From Hymenobacter cavernae (GTDB taxonomy: Bacteria; Bacteroidota; Bacteroidia; Cytophagales; Hymenobacteraceae), in contig NZ_BMHT01000009.1 in NCBI RefSeq assembly GCF_014641455.1, positions 91,746-155,745 on the forward strand: a stretch of DNA of 64,000 bases, in the 5' to 3' direction. Under the pieces are notes generated by a model. The model saw nothing but the letters and a program-made list of their open reading frames with translations, searched no databases and was not told where the DNA came from. The position numbers were made by a program, and so were the translations under genes. Shown piece after piece: positions 41,655 to 50,812 of the stretch. The first letter of the stretch is position 1; each line of letters starts with the position of its first letter.

Positions 41655-42638
41655 TTACAGAAACCACATGGCCTCCGGCGCAAGCGCCACACGCACTTCC
41701 GCGCCGGGCTCAATCCCGTGCGTATCTGTCTTCAGAACAACCGTCGTATCGGCAAACGCGACATGCAATTCGGAGTAAGAGCCAAAAAACCTAGCTTCTA
41801 TCACTTTGCCGGAAAGACCCGGATTTTCTCCCGAAGTTATCTTCAAATCTTCGGGCCGAATTACGATGCTTTCTCCTTTCGCTTCTACGCCGGCCAATTT
41901 TGAGAAAACCGCCACCTGCTCACCCGTTATCAAATTATAATCGCCGAACAAGGCGGCCGTGTATTCATCCGCGGGTTGTCGGTAAATCTGCGCGGGTTTG
42001 CCACGCTGAATAATTTGCCCGGCTTTCAACACCATAATTTCATCGGCCCACGAAAGCGTATCGTGCGGGTCGTGCGAAATCAAGATGCATGTGATACCTA
42101 GCTTTTCCCCCAAGTCGTGAATAACCGACTTCAGAATATTCTTATGAACCCGGTCCAGGTTTGAATACGGCTCGTCCAACAATAGCAAGGTTGGCGAAGC
42201 TAACAGCAACTTAGCCAGCGCAATCCGCTGACGCTCGCCCCCAGAAAGCTGGTTGGTTTTACGCGCAATCAAATGGTTGATCCGGCACACATCGTACAAG
42301 GTGCGCGCCTGCTCCGCCGATAATTTGTTAGCGTAGCGCAACACCTGTTCAACCCGCAAAAACTGCGGAAGCTCAAATTGCTGCGACAGGTACGCAATGG
42401 CCGGGTGACCCGGCACTAGTTTGTCCGCCGGGCCTCTTACTAGTTTATCTTCGAAGTATACTTCACCGGTTTCAGGCTGAATAAGGCCGGCTACGATTTG
42501 CAGCAAAGTGCTTTTCCCCGCGCCCGTTTCGCCCGCGATGGCTAGCTTCTGGAATTTCTCCAGCGTAAAGCGTATGTCCTTTAAAGCAAACTTATTATTC
42601 TCTTGTAACGATACTTCTGAAACACGCAATAAACTCAT
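41655..42638 (-). CDS. ABC transporter ATP-binding protein, MalK/PotA type, orphan
   Basis: A 327-residue ATPase started at the ATG at 42638 (MSLLRVSEVSLQ). Walker A GETGAGKST near 35-43, Q-loop SQQFELPQFL, signature LSGGERQRIALAKLLL near 130-145, Walker B LLLLDEP and the switch ISHD follow in order. The C-terminal region has TOBE-type strands (IRPEDLKI, VIEARFFGSYSELHVAF) as in carbohydrate, polyamine, iron or molybdate importers. No permease or binding-protein gene is adjacent, so the transporter it serves is elsewhere or it acts on another process. The downstream gap is AT-rich. Confidence 0.9.
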   Translation of the reverse strand: MSLLRVSEVSLQENNKFALKDIRFTLEKFQKLAIAGETGAGKSTLLQIVAGLIQPETGEVYFEDKLVRGPADKLVPGHPAIAYLSQQFELPQFLRVEQVLRYANKLSAEQARTLYDVCRINHLIARKTNQLSGGERQRIALAKLLLASPTLLLLDEPYSNLDRVHKNILKSVIHDLGEKLGITCILISHDPHDTLSWADEIMVLKAGQIIQRGKPAQIYRQPADEYTAALFGDYNLITGEQVAVFSKLAGVEAKGESIVIRPEDLKITSGENPGLSGKVIEARFFGSYSELHVAFADTTVVLKTDTHGIEPGAEVRVALAPEAMWFL

Positions 42639-42771
42639 ACAATCGAAGAAGAGGGTTTCGGTAAATCGCCAGAACACCTAGCTAGCTTTCCAGCCGATTA
42701 GAAGCCCTTGGGGTTGACGAAGGTACGCTGCTCGCGCCAAGACGACCTCATGGCATGCAGAGACGCGGCCG

Positions 42772-43392
42772 CTACTGTTCCCGTTTTTGCATGGTCGTCG
42801 CTGCGCCTTCTTCGTCGGCCTGATTAGTCGCGGGCGCTTCTCTCGGCTCATAAGCCAGCACATAGGCGGGCGGCAGGTTCAGCAGCACGTGGGTATGCCC
42901 TGTGAGGCGGAAGAACTTCTCGAACAGCTTCCGATTCTGGAGCGAGTACTGAAACAGGATCAGCTTGCCGGCAGGTAGCAGCAGTTGCTGGGTGTGCTCT
43001 ACAATGCGCCACCCTAGCTTTCGCGGCAGCGAGGAGAATGGCAAGCCGCAGACTACATACTCTACCTCCTTGACACCTAGGTGTTTCAGGTAGTCGCCGG
43101 TTTTGTCGGCTGAGCCGTGGATGATGTGCACGTTGGGCTGGTTAGTATACCGCTCTTGCAGGAGGGTAGCGAAGCGGCGGTTGGTTTCGACCAGCACGAT
43201 GGTCGTTTCGGCGCGGCGCCGGGCTACCAAGATGTCGGTGAAGACGCCCGTGCCGGGGCCATACTCCACGATGCAGCGAGCAGCGGCAAAGTCGATAGGT
43301 TCTATCACTTTGTTGGTCAGCTCGCGAGAGCTAGGGATGAGCGACCCAACCATAGCCGGGTTGCGGAAAAACTCTTCTACGAACGAGGACAT
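42772..43392 (-). CDS. Phospholipid N-methyltransferase-like SAM-dependent methyltransferase
   Basis: A 206-residue class I methyltransferase. The start SSFVEEFFRNPAMVGSLIPS and the SAM-binding loop VEYGPGTGVFTDILV near 42-56 match the rRNA-dimethylase-like family that includes PmtA-type phospholipid methyltransferases. VVCGLPFSSLPRKL corresponds to the NPPY-like motif IV region, with G-L-P in place of N-P-P, as in lipid-acting members. A likely role is methylation of phosphatidylethanolamine; a quinone or small-molecule substrate cannot be excluded. The C-terminal tail is low-complexity and basic. Confidence 0.82.
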   Translation of the reverse strand: MSSFVEEFFRNPAMVGSLIPSSRELTNKVIEPIDFAAARCIVEYGPGTGVFTDILVARRRAETTIVLVETNRRFATLLQERYTNQPNVHIIHGSADKTGDYLKHLGVKEVEYVVCGLPFSSLPRKLGWRIVEHTQQLLLPAGKLILFQYSLQNRKLFEKFFRLTGHTHVLLNLPPAYVLAYEPREAPATNQADEEGAATTMQKREQ

Positions 43393-43526
43393 GGCACAGC
43401 AGAAATTAGGACGAAGGTAAGCCTAGGTGAAAACGACTTCTGTACGACAATTTTCGGCTTTGGATCAGCACGTATTGCAGCTTTCGTAATTCTCTGACCA
43501 ACAACCTCAACAGTACTGGTACTCGC

Positions 43527-46067
43527 TTATTGCGCGCCGCCTCGGAACCTGGCTAGGTAGGGCGCCGTGCGGCTTTTCTTTGCTTTCGCCACCTCGGCTG
43601 GCGGACCCGCAGCTACGACGTGGCCACCTTCGTCGCCGGCGCCAGGACCCATGTCAATCACCCAATCGGAGCCGGCTACTACGCGCATGTCGTGCTCGAC
43701 GACGATAACGGTGTTGCCGGCTTCTACCAGTCCGTCGAGCTGAGCCATCAGCTTCTCAACATCTGATGGGTGCAGGCCGGTGGTGGGCTCGTCGAGGACG
43801 TAGAGCGAATTGCCGCGCTGGGCCCGTTGCAGCTCCGTAGCTAGCTTGATGCGCTGGGCCTCACCGCCCGATAGCTCGGTGGCCGGCTGGCCGAGGCGCA
43901 AATACCCTAGGCCAACTTCACGCAGCACCGTGAGGGCGCGCAGAATCGTCGGTTCGTCGGCGAAGAACTCCCAGGCGGCGTCTACCGTCAGGCCGAGCAC
44001 CTCGGCAATGTTCTTGTCGCGGTAGGTGACTTCCAGCGTTTTGGCGTTGTAGCGGGCACCGTGGCAAACCGGGCATGGGGCGTACACGCTGGGCAAAAAC
44101 AGCAGCTCTACCATCACAAACCCTTCGCCCTGGCAGTTTTCGCAGCGGCCTTTGGCTACGTTGAAGGAGAAGCGGCCGGCATCGTAGCGGCGGGCTTTGG
44201 CCATTTTGGTAGCGGCAAACAGCTTCCGCACATGGTCAAACAAACCGGTGTAGGTCGCCATATTGGAGCGGGGCGTGCGGCCAATTGCCTTCTGGTCGAC
44301 GCGCACCAGCCGCTTAATCTGCTCCATGCCCGCCACAATTTGCCCACCTAGCTCTGCGGGTTCAGCGCGCTCCAGGGGGTCGGCTTCTTCCTCTTCGGCC
44401 TCCACCTCCTGCCCTAGCTGCTCGGCCACCAGCTCCACCAGCACCTGGCTAACCAGACTCGATTTGCCCGACCCCGACACGCCCGTGACGGTAGTGAGCA
44501 CGCCCAGCGGAAACGCCACCTCTAGCTGCTCCAGGTTGTTGCGCGTGACACCCGCCAGCCGCAGCCAGCCCACAGGTGTGCGGGGCGTGCGCACAACCTG
44601 CTCATCGTCGGAAGTGAACAGATAGCGGCGGGTCTGCGACGTTTCGACGTCGGCCAGGCCTTTGGGCGGACCGCTATACAGCACTTCGCCGCCCTGCTCG
44701 CCCGCAGCCGGACCCACATCCACGAGCCAATCAGCTTGCCGGATCACATCGAGGTTGTGCTCCACCACAAACAGCGAATTGCCGGCTTGCTTCAAGCTAG
44801 CTAGTGCTTTCAACAAGGCTTCCGTATCGGAAGGATGCAGACCGGCGGAAGGCTCATCGAGCACGTACACTACGCCGAACAGATTGGAATACAGCTGCGT
44901 AGCCAGCCGCAACCGCTGCAACTCGCCCGGCGACAACGTCGGCGTGCTGCGCTCCAATGACAAATATCCTAGACCTAGGTCGAGCAGCACAGCGAGGCGA
45001 GCCGCGAGGTCGGCAGCAATGCGCTGCTTCACAATCAACTGCGCGGCATCGTGGTCCGGCTGACTGCCGACCGCACCCGTGGCGTAGGGCTGCAACAAGC
45101 TAGCGACGCGCTTCAGCGGCAGCCCCGACAAATCGGCAATATCCAGCCCGGCAAACATGACCGACAACGACTCGGGCCGCAGGCGCTTGCCGTGGCACAG
45201 CGGGCATTCGGTGCTGAGCATATACTGCAACGCCCGCTTTTTCATGAGAGGGCTTTGGGTGTTGGCGAAGGTGTGCAGCACGTGCCGTTTGGCGCTCGTG
45301 AAGGTGCCCATGTAGTTGGGCGGCTCCTTGCGCTTCAAGGCGCGCTGGGTTTCCTCGGGCGAGTAGCCGGGGTACACGGGCACCACGGGCTGCTCGTCGG
45401 TGAACAGAATCCAATCGCGCTGCTCCTGGGGCAGCTCGCGCCAGGGCGTGTCCACGTCGTAGCCCATCGTGACGAGGATGTCGCGCTGGTTTTGGCCGCC
45501 CCAGGCCTGGGGCCACGCCGCAATGGCCCGCTCCCGAATGGTGAGCGAGTCGTCGGGTACCATCGACTTTTCCGTCACTTCGTAGATGCGACCTAGGCCA
45601 TGGCAGGTAGGGCAAGCGCCTTCAGGAGTGTTGGGCGAAAAGGCTTCGGCGTAGATAATACCCTGATCCGCTGGATAGTCGCCAGCCCGCGAGTAGAGCA
45701 TGCGCACCAGGTTGGAGAGCGTCGTGACGCTGCCCACCGAGGAGCGCGTGGTGGGCGTGCCGCGCTGCTGCTGCAAGGCCACGGCCGGCGGCAAGCCGTC
45801 GATAGCATCTACTTCCGGCACCGCCATCTGGTGAAACAGCCGCCGCGCGTACGGCGACACCGACTCTAGGTAGCGCCGCTGCGCCTCGGCATAAAGCGTC
45901 CCAAACGCCAGGCTCGACTTCCCCGAACCCGATACGCCCGTGAATACCACCAGCGCATCGCGCGGAATTTCCAGGTCAACATTCTTGAGGTTGTGCTCCC
46001 GCGCGCCACGCACGCGCACAAATCCAGTAAACTCTTTTATATGAGTAGAGGACGAATCTTTTGCCAT
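43527..46067 (-). CDS. UvrA2-like ABC-type excision-repair ATPase paralogue
   Basis: An 846-residue protein (start at 46067, MAKDSSSTHIKEF; the earlier frame start at 46085 adds only six residues). It has two UvrA-type ABC modules: Walker A GVSGSGKSS near 45-53 and again GVSGSGKSSL in the second half, and two signature motifs (LSPGELQRLRLA and ELSGGEAQRIKLA), each followed by a Walker B DEPSAGLHPSD or DEPTTGLHPSD. Zinc-module cysteines are present (CPTCHGLG, CPLCHGKR, CENCQGEGFVMVE, CPVCHGARY). At about 850 residues it is shorter than true UvrA (about 940), which fits the UvrA2 class that lacks most of the UvrB-binding region and is linked to drug or DNA-damage tolerance. Confidence 0.88.
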   Translation of the reverse strand: MAKDSSSTHIKEFTGFVRVRGAREHNLKNVDLEIPRDALVVFTGVSGSGKSSLAFGTLYAEAQRRYLESVSPYARRLFHQMAVPEVDAIDGLPPAVALQQQRGTPTTRSSVGSVTTLSNLVRMLYSRAGDYPADQGIIYAEAFSPNTPEGACPTCHGLGRIYEVTEKSMVPDDSLTIRERAIAAWPQAWGGQNQRDILVTMGYDVDTPWRELPQEQRDWILFTDEQPVVPVYPGYSPEETQRALKRKEPPNYMGTFTSAKRHVLHTFANTQSPLMKKRALQYMLSTECPLCHGKRLRPESLSVMFAGLDIADLSGLPLKRVASLLQPYATGAVGSQPDHDAAQLIVKQRIAADLAARLAVLLDLGLGYLSLERSTPTLSPGELQRLRLATQLYSNLFGVVYVLDEPSAGLHPSDTEALLKALASLKQAGNSLFVVEHNLDVIRQADWLVDVGPAAGEQGGEVLYSGPPKGLADVETSQTRRYLFTSDDEQVVRTPRTPVGWLRLAGVTRNNLEQLEVAFPLGVLTTVTGVSGSGKSSLVSQVLVELVAEQLGQEVEAEEEEADPLERAEPAELGGQIVAGMEQIKRLVRVDQKAIGRTPRSNMATYTGLFDHVRKLFAATKMAKARRYDAGRFSFNVAKGRCENCQGEGFVMVELLFLPSVYAPCPVCHGARYNAKTLEVTYRDKNIAEVLGLTVDAAWEFFADEPTILRALTVLREVGLGYLRLGQPATELSGGEAQRIKLATELQRAQRGNSLYVLDEPTTGLHPSDVEKLMAQLDGLVEAGNTVIVVEHDMRVVAGSDWVIDMGPGAGDEGGHVVAAGPPAEVAKAKKSRTAPYLARFRGGAQ

Positions 46068-46195
46068 GTAGTAAAGCCCGATCAATAAATACTGCTGAGC
46101 TCAAGTACGCAGACCTAGCTTAATTCGCCGAACTGTTGCGTGCCGGGGCTAGCTCATCATGCTGACGCAACTGACACAAAGCAGCATCTGACATT

Positions 46196-46322
46196 CCTCG
46201 CTAGCAGGTCATTTCGACCAGTGAGAGACATCTCGCGTGCCATGCTAACTCCAATCGTCAGAGATTACTAGCACAACCTCAGCATGCGAGATTCCTCCTG
46301 GCGTCGGAATGACGTGCTAGTG
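46196..46322. repeat. Dispersed repeat, second copy of the 19.2-kb element
   Basis: Contains CATCTCGCGTGCCATG, CAATCGTCAG, GCGAGATTCCTC and CGGAATGACGTGCTAG, in the same order as 19207-19392. The flanks TCATTTCGACCAG / CGGAATGACG resemble the arms of that family. The rest of 46068-46412 shows no gene. Confidence 0.65.
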
Positions 46323-46412
46323 TCAGCGGCAACGGCTATATATTCTCACCTAGCGCCGAACATTTTTTAGTATCATCGTCGTACATCTTGCTTCTGTCTT
46401 CTCTTCAGCCTA

Positions 46413-47468
46413 TTGCTTTTGCGTACCGTTTCTCTTTTTCTAGCACTCATCTTAGCTTCTATCCTGGCTTTCAGCCAGAGCGGCTACCGGCGAGTAACCG
46501 CGCGTCGCGGTGATAATATAGCAACGCTGCTGCGGCGCAACCGCCTCGACCCTAACTCGAATCTGCGGGCTTTCTTAGCACTAAACCGGGGCAAGCTAGG
46601 TAGGCACAACACGCTGATTGCCGGCCGAAAGTACACGCTGCCGCGCCCCTCGTTGCGGCCCGTTGCCAAGCGCAATGTACCGGCTTCGACCCTCAAGCCT
46701 AAGCTAGCGGCCAAGCCCGCAAAGCTCAGCATTCCGCTGCCGGTGCTGTTTGGGCCCGCTTACAGCCAGGTTACGGTGCGCGACCAGCAGCTGCGCGGGG
46801 CCGTGCTCTACGTTTCGACCGGGCACGGCGGCCCTGATCCGGGCGCTATTGGCAAATACGGCGGCAACTCGCTGGCCGAGGACGAATACGCCTACGATGT
46901 TGGCCTGCGCTTGGTGCGGGCCTTGCTGGAACACGGCGCCACGGCGTACATGATTATTCAGGACCCGAACGACGGCATCCGCGACCAGGCGGTGCTCAAG
47001 ATGGACAACGACGAGGTGACATACCCGCACCAGATTACGCCCATCAACCAGCTCGCCCGCCTGCGCCTGCGCATCAACGCGGTAAACAAGCTCAAAGCAG
47101 CGCACAAGAACAGCTATCAGCGGTTCATCGGCTTGCACGTGGACAGCCGCAGCATCGGTCAGAACATCGACGTATTTTTCTACCACAACTCGGCTAGCCC
47201 GGCCGGTAAGCGCTTAGCTGAAAGCATCCACAAAACGTTCACCGCTCGTTATAAACGCGCCCAGCCCAACCGCCCTTACAAAGGCACCGTCTCGACGCGC
47301 AACACGCTGTATGTGGTGCGCAACAGCCACGCGCCCGCAGTGTTTATGGAGCTAGGCAACATCCGCAACACCAAGGACCAACGTCGTTTTGTGGTGCCTG
47401 ATAACCGTCAAGCCATGGCAAACTGGATTTGCGAAGGCATTATTGCCGATTACCGCAACCGTCGCTAG
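46413..47468 (+). CDS. N-acetylmuramoyl-L-alanine amidase with LysM domain, secreted
   Basis: A 351-residue protein with a signal peptide (hydrophobic residues 6-20, cleavage near AFSQ). Starts TTG at 46413; no ATG fits. A LysM module (RRVTARRGDNIATLLRRN to YTLP, about 26-76) binds peptidoglycan. The catalytic Amidase_3 domain has the zinc ligands in VSTGHGGPDPGAIG (His), LAEDEYAYD (Glu), FIGLHVDSRS (His) and the catalytic glutamate in MELGNIRN near the end. It cleaves the bond between N-acetylmuramic acid and the peptide stem, as in cell separation or recycling. Confidence 0.93.
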   Translation: MLLRTVSLFLALILASILAFSQSGYRRVTARRGDNIATLLRRNRLDPNSNLRAFLALNRGKLGRHNTLIAGRKYTLPRPSLRPVAKRNVPASTLKPKLAAKPAKLSIPLPVLFGPAYSQVTVRDQQLRGAVLYVSTGHGGPDPGAIGKYGGNSLAEDEYAYDVGLRLVRALLEHGATAYMIIQDPNDGIRDQAVLKMDNDEVTYPHQITPINQLARLRLRINAVNKLKAAHKNSYQRFIGLHVDSRSIGQNIDVFFYHNSASPAGKRLAESIHKTFTARYKRAQPNRPYKGTVSTRNTLYVVRNSHAPAVFMELGNIRNTKDQRRFVVPDNRQAMANWICEGIIADYRNRR

Positions 47469-47469
47469 C

Positions 47470-47916
47470 TTACGAATCCAGCCGAACCATACTCTCGGAA
47501 TTCATGCAGTAGCGCAGGCCACTTGGCTCGGGGCCGTCGGGGAAGATGTGACCTAGGTGCCCGTCGCAGACATTGCACTGCGCTTCAATGCGCTGCATGT
47601 GGTAGCTGTCGTCGAAGGTGTACTTGATGGCGTTTTTGGCAATCGGCTGCGTGAAGCTAGGCCAGCCGGATATGGCGTGGTACTTCTCGGTGGCGTTGAA
47701 CAACAGACTGCCGCAGCCTACGCACGCGTACACGCCGGGCTCATAGGAGCGGCAGTACGCGTTGCGATACGGCGACTCGGTGCCTTTCGCGCGCAGCACC
47801 CGAAACTGCGCGGGCGTGAGCTGCGCCGCCCATTCCGCCTCCGTTTTCTCCACGCGCCGGGGCGGCTCGGGGTTACTGTATTTGGCAAATTTGAGAACGT
47901 CGATCCAGCGCAACAC
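47470..47916 (-). CDS. msrB: Peptide-methionine (R)-S-oxide reductase MsrB
   Basis: A 148-residue MsrB that reduces methionine-R-sulfoxide in proteins. Zinc-binding cysteine pairs are visible in YACVGCGSLLF and EAQCNVCDGHLGH. The core motifs SGWPSFTQPI, HMQRIEAQ, GHLGHIFPDGP and RYCMNSESM are intact, the last containing the catalytic cysteine. Convergent with the amidase gene, one base apart. The N-terminal part before residue 25 is an extra basic stretch without a signal peptide. Confidence 0.95.
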   Translation of the reverse strand: MLRWIDVLKFAKYSNPEPPRRVEKTEAEWAAQLTPAQFRVLRAKGTESPYRNAYCRSYEPGVYACVGCGSLLFNATEKYHAISGWPSFTQPIAKNAIKYTFDDSYHMQRIEAQCNVCDGHLGHIFPDGPEPSGLRYCMNSESMVRLDS

Positions 47917-47925
47917 AATTGTGAT

Positions 47926-48028
47926 TTACCATTTAACAATTAACATTTACCAATTATCAGTTGCCGGTACTTCCTCATTGCTACTTAGGTTAGTGGTGCC
48001 GTGTTAACTGGTAGCTGTTAACTGACCG
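47926..48028. repeat. AT-rich intergenic quasi-repeat hairpin
   Basis: The left side reads TTACCATTTAACAATTAACA / TTTACCAATTATCAGTTGCC and the right side TTAGTGGTGCCGTGTTAACT / GGTAGCTGTTAACTG. The two are roughly complementary, like the other quasi-repeat hairpins but weaker. Confidence 0.45.
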
Positions 48029-48356
48029 CCGGGTTCATCAAGAGGAAAAGTAGGTTGTGGTAAACGATGCCTACTTCTCCGTCGTGCAAGCCGTAGAGGC
48101 CGGCGTCTTCCATCAGCCCCTCTACTTCGGCGTAATCCTCCACGAAGTCTAGCTCCAACTCGTCGGGGTTATCGTCGGCTAGCGTGTGCGTGACGTAGCG
48201 GCGCTGGGCTTCGAGCGTTACAAACAATTTCTGCCGAGCCGTTTGGGCGACGAGCAGCGCGGGAAATTGCAGGCGGCGGTTGCCTTTCTGGGTGTGAATA
48301 ATAGTCTTTTCGGCGTCGGGCGTGTGTTGCAGGAAGGTGTCAAGGTCTAGGCTCAT
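48018..48356 (-). CDS. Protein of unknown function
   Basis: A 112-residue soluble protein when started at the ATG at 48356 (MSLDLDTFLQHTPDAEKTII); the open frame extends further upstream but adds a segment with no protein-like pattern. It is acidic in its second half (DDNPDELELDFVEDYAEVEG) and ends in a hydrophobic LLFLLMNPAVS. I do not recognise the family. Confidence 0.65.
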   Translation of the reverse strand: MSLDLDTFLQHTPDAEKTIIHTQKGNRRLQFPALLVAQTARQKLFVTLEAQRRYVTHTLADDNPDELELDFVEDYAEVEGLMEDAGLYGLHDGEVGIVYHNLLFLLMNPAVS

Positions 48357-48532
48357 GGTGGTAGTATACGGCAGCGCTGCAAAACGCAGCGAGTAAAGCA
48401 GCACTTTCCTTGGCTATAAGCTTCTGAGTTAAGCACATGCGCTTATTTCGTACGCTTCGCGCTTCTGCCAAGCTGCCCACTCAATCTGTTTGGTTTTAAG
48501 CATCTAGCTTAGCATTCTTAAACGCTACCGGC

Positions 48533-49102
48533 ATGTTCCCTTTTCAGCATGTGGAATACTTGCAGCATGGCACAGCTGTGCAGCAATCAGCTTATCATAT
48601 TCTTCTGAACAGCAATCTACTGCACGTATTACGCCCCTATCAGCCGCTGCTGGTGGGTACCGTGCCCATCGGCTTGCAGCTGCCCGGCAGCGACCTAGAT
48701 ATTATCTGCGAGGTCCATGACTTAGGTGCGTTTGAATCCTTGCTACGGCAGTATTTCGGCCACTACCCGGACTTCTCCTTACGCCGTATCCAGCGGCAAG
48801 GCCACGCCTGCATTGTGGCTGCGTTTACGACGGGCTCGTGGCCAGTAGAGGTGTTTGGGCAGCCCGTGCCGAGCACGCAGCAGCACGGCTACCGGCACCT
48901 GCTGATCGAGCACCGCCTGCTGATGCTGGGTGGCGACGCCTTCCGGGCGCAAGTGCAAGCCCGGCGCGCTGCCGGGCTGAAAACCGAGCCTGCTTTCGCT
49001 ATAAGCCTAGGGTTGGTGGGCGACCCATACGCGGCCCTGTTAGCGCTTGAAGCCTGCTCAGATGCAGAGCTGCGGGCGCGCTATTTCCGCAATACAGTTT
49101 GA
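48533..49102 (+). CDS. DUF4269 nucleotidyltransferase-like protein
   Basis: A 189-residue protein of the DUF4269 family. The motif LLVGTVPIGLQLPGSDLDII near 42-61 resembles the GSxxxxxSDxD catalytic loop of nucleotidyltransferase-fold proteins, with a second acidic site in PVEVFGQ. The rest is helical with RHLLIEHRLLMLGG and the family-typical FRAQVQARRAAGLKTEPAFA. Probably a nucleotidyltransferase relative; activity and substrate unproven. Confidence 0.88.
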   Translation: MFPFQHVEYLQHGTAVQQSAYHILLNSNLLHVLRPYQPLLVGTVPIGLQLPGSDLDIICEVHDLGAFESLLRQYFGHYPDFSLRRIQRQGHACIVAAFTTGSWPVEVFGQPVPSTQQHGYRHLLIEHRLLMLGGDAFRAQVQARRAAGLKTEPAFAISLGLVGDPYAALLALEACSDAELRARYFRNTV

Positions 49103-49231
49103 TTATCAAATTAGTACAGCTATCTTAAACAGAAGTCAAGCGGCTACTCCGCAGAAAGTCACGCTCCGGTTTCCGTGCCCTGGCTAGCCGGGCGCTTTGC
49201 CGAACCGCCGTTGGTTTATCAGTCGATTGTT

Positions 49232-50788
49232 ATGGCTCTTATCACGAAACAATCAACGCAGAAAGATCCTGACTCAGCACCGGCGTCTTCGTCATCGGCT
49301 GCCGATATTGCCCAGAGCACTGACGTGCACCAAGGCAGCAAGCCCAGCCCGAGCCCGCCTCCTCTTGGACCCGCGGAGCTGCGAAGTGCATACCAGCAGG
49401 TAGGGCAGCAGCTGCGCGTGTGGCTAGGCCTGGGTGTGGTGTTGCTGCTGCTGGGCCTGGCGCTGTGGAGGTGGGGGCCGCGCGAACGGCTGAGCGAGCA
49501 AGCATTGGTCCCAACGGGCGGCTATACGTTTCGGCAGGCGGGCACCACAAGCGGACCCAACGGTGCCATCTGGCTCTGGATTCTGGCCGATACGGCCAAC
49601 CGCGCGCAGGTGCTGCTCAGCGCCGACACGGGCCACACCTGGCAAGCACGCGACCTAGGTCTGCCGAGCAGCCGCGCCAAGGCGCTGGCGCTTGGCTGGG
49701 GCGAATGGGGCAAAGGCCTGGTCGTGGGCGACTCGGGCTGGGTGCGGACACTGGACAACGTGTTCGAAGCGCCCACCCAAGGCAGCAGCCGACAGTTGGG
49801 CCGCGACAAAGACGGGGAAAGAAATTTTCAGGCGGTGGCCGTCGACCCTGCTGGGCGCACGGCGGTGCTGCTGCAAACCAATGGGTACGCGCAGCTTACT
49901 CAGGATCAGGGCCAGAACTGGCAAGCGGCAAACAGTTTCCTGGACATCCCCAGGAAAGATGACCGCAACCCGCCTAAGCCGGGATTGGTAACGTACTGGC
50001 CAGCCCGCAAAAGCTTCGTCCTGACTTCGCGCTGGGACAACAGCGAGCTAGCCCCAGATAACTCCATAACTACCAGTGGTGCAGAACGGACGCTACCTCT
50101 TACCGACTCGGTGCTGACGACAGCCACAGACGCGCAAGCCAGGCACCGCGTGTACGTGGCCCGCAACGGGGACACGCGCTTCACCTGGCAGCCTGATACG
50201 ACCGGAAAGGCCGCTCCTCTTGAAATCAGAGCGTCTTTATTTGGGCCGAATGTGCAGGCCGCGGGCCTGGTATTTTGGCAGCCCAACACCCTAGATAGCG
50301 CGCTGCTGCTGGTGAATGCTCCCGGCGGCGGGCAGCTCCGACGCATCGCCGTCAGGGCGCGCCTGGATGAAGCGCTGGAGCAGTTCAAGAAGAGCTACGC
50401 GGCGCGGCAGCCGTTTAAAACAGCCGGGACGCCACCTAGCCTAGCGACAAACCCAGCTAAATTAAACCCCGGAGCTGGCGCGAAGAAATCCTCTAAATCG
50501 GCTTCCAGCACCGCATCAAAAACGTCATCCCAAGCGGCGTCCCAAAGCGGCAACGCGAAAGGCAACACCAGCAACAATCCGCGCGGAAATCTACCTACTA
50601 CCTCCGACGAGGAAGTAGTTGGCAAGGGCTCTTCCCCAAAATCCTCCTCGGAGAACAATCCTGTCCAACAATCGCCTGTGCAGCAATCGCCCGTGCAGCA
50701 AACCCGCCCTCCCCGCCGCGGCACCGATACACTAGCAAATCCGCAGCGCCAGCAAAAAGCAGCGCCTTTCACCCAAGGCAAAAATTAG
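49232..50788 (+). CDS. Membrane-anchored beta-propeller-like protein, first gene of KAP operon
   Basis: A 518-residue protein; I start it at the ATG at 49232 (MALITKQSTQKDPDSA). A Ser/Ala-rich cytoplasmic N-terminus is followed by one transmembrane helix (LRVWLGLGVVLLLLGLALWR) and a large outer domain. That domain has sialidase/YCF48-like propeller features: QVLLSADTGHTWQARDLGLP, WGKGLVVGDSGWVRTLD, and LTQDQGQNWQAAN, the asparagine/tryptophan positions of BNR repeats. The last 110 residues are low-complexity (Ala/Ser/Lys and VQQSPVQQSPVQQ repeats), probably a flexible or wall-exposed tail. It is followed after 24 bases by a KAP ATPase gene, so it likely acts as the sensor or exterior part of that system. 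Confidence 0.8.
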   Translation: MALITKQSTQKDPDSAPASSSSAADIAQSTDVHQGSKPSPSPPPLGPAELRSAYQQVGQQLRVWLGLGVVLLLLGLALWRWGPRERLSEQALVPTGGYTFRQAGTTSGPNGAIWLWILADTANRAQVLLSADTGHTWQARDLGLPSSRAKALALGWGEWGKGLVVGDSGWVRTLDNVFEAPTQGSSRQLGRDKDGERNFQAVAVDPAGRTAVLLQTNGYAQLTQDQGQNWQAANSFLDIPRKDDRNPPKPGLVTYWPARKSFVLTSRWDNSELAPDNSITTSGAERTLPLTDSVLTTATDAQARHRVYVARNGDTRFTWQPDTTGKAAPLEIRASLFGPNVQAAGLVFWQPNTLDSALLLVNAPGGGQLRRIAVRARLDEALEQFKKSYAARQPFKTAGTPPSLATNPAKLNPGAGAKKSSKSASSTASKTSSQAASQSGNAKGNTSNNPRGNLPTTSDEEVVGKGSSPKSSSENNPVQQSPVQQSPVQQTRPPRRGTDTLANPQRQQKAAPFTQGKN

Positions 50789-50812
50789 CCACCCGTAAAC
50801 CGCCGCACTCCC

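Noticed and set aside
41507..41794. Plus-strand ORF in the gap and over the ABC gene end
   Set aside because: Overlaps the 3' end of the ABC ATPase gene antisense; sequence looks like a shadow frame.
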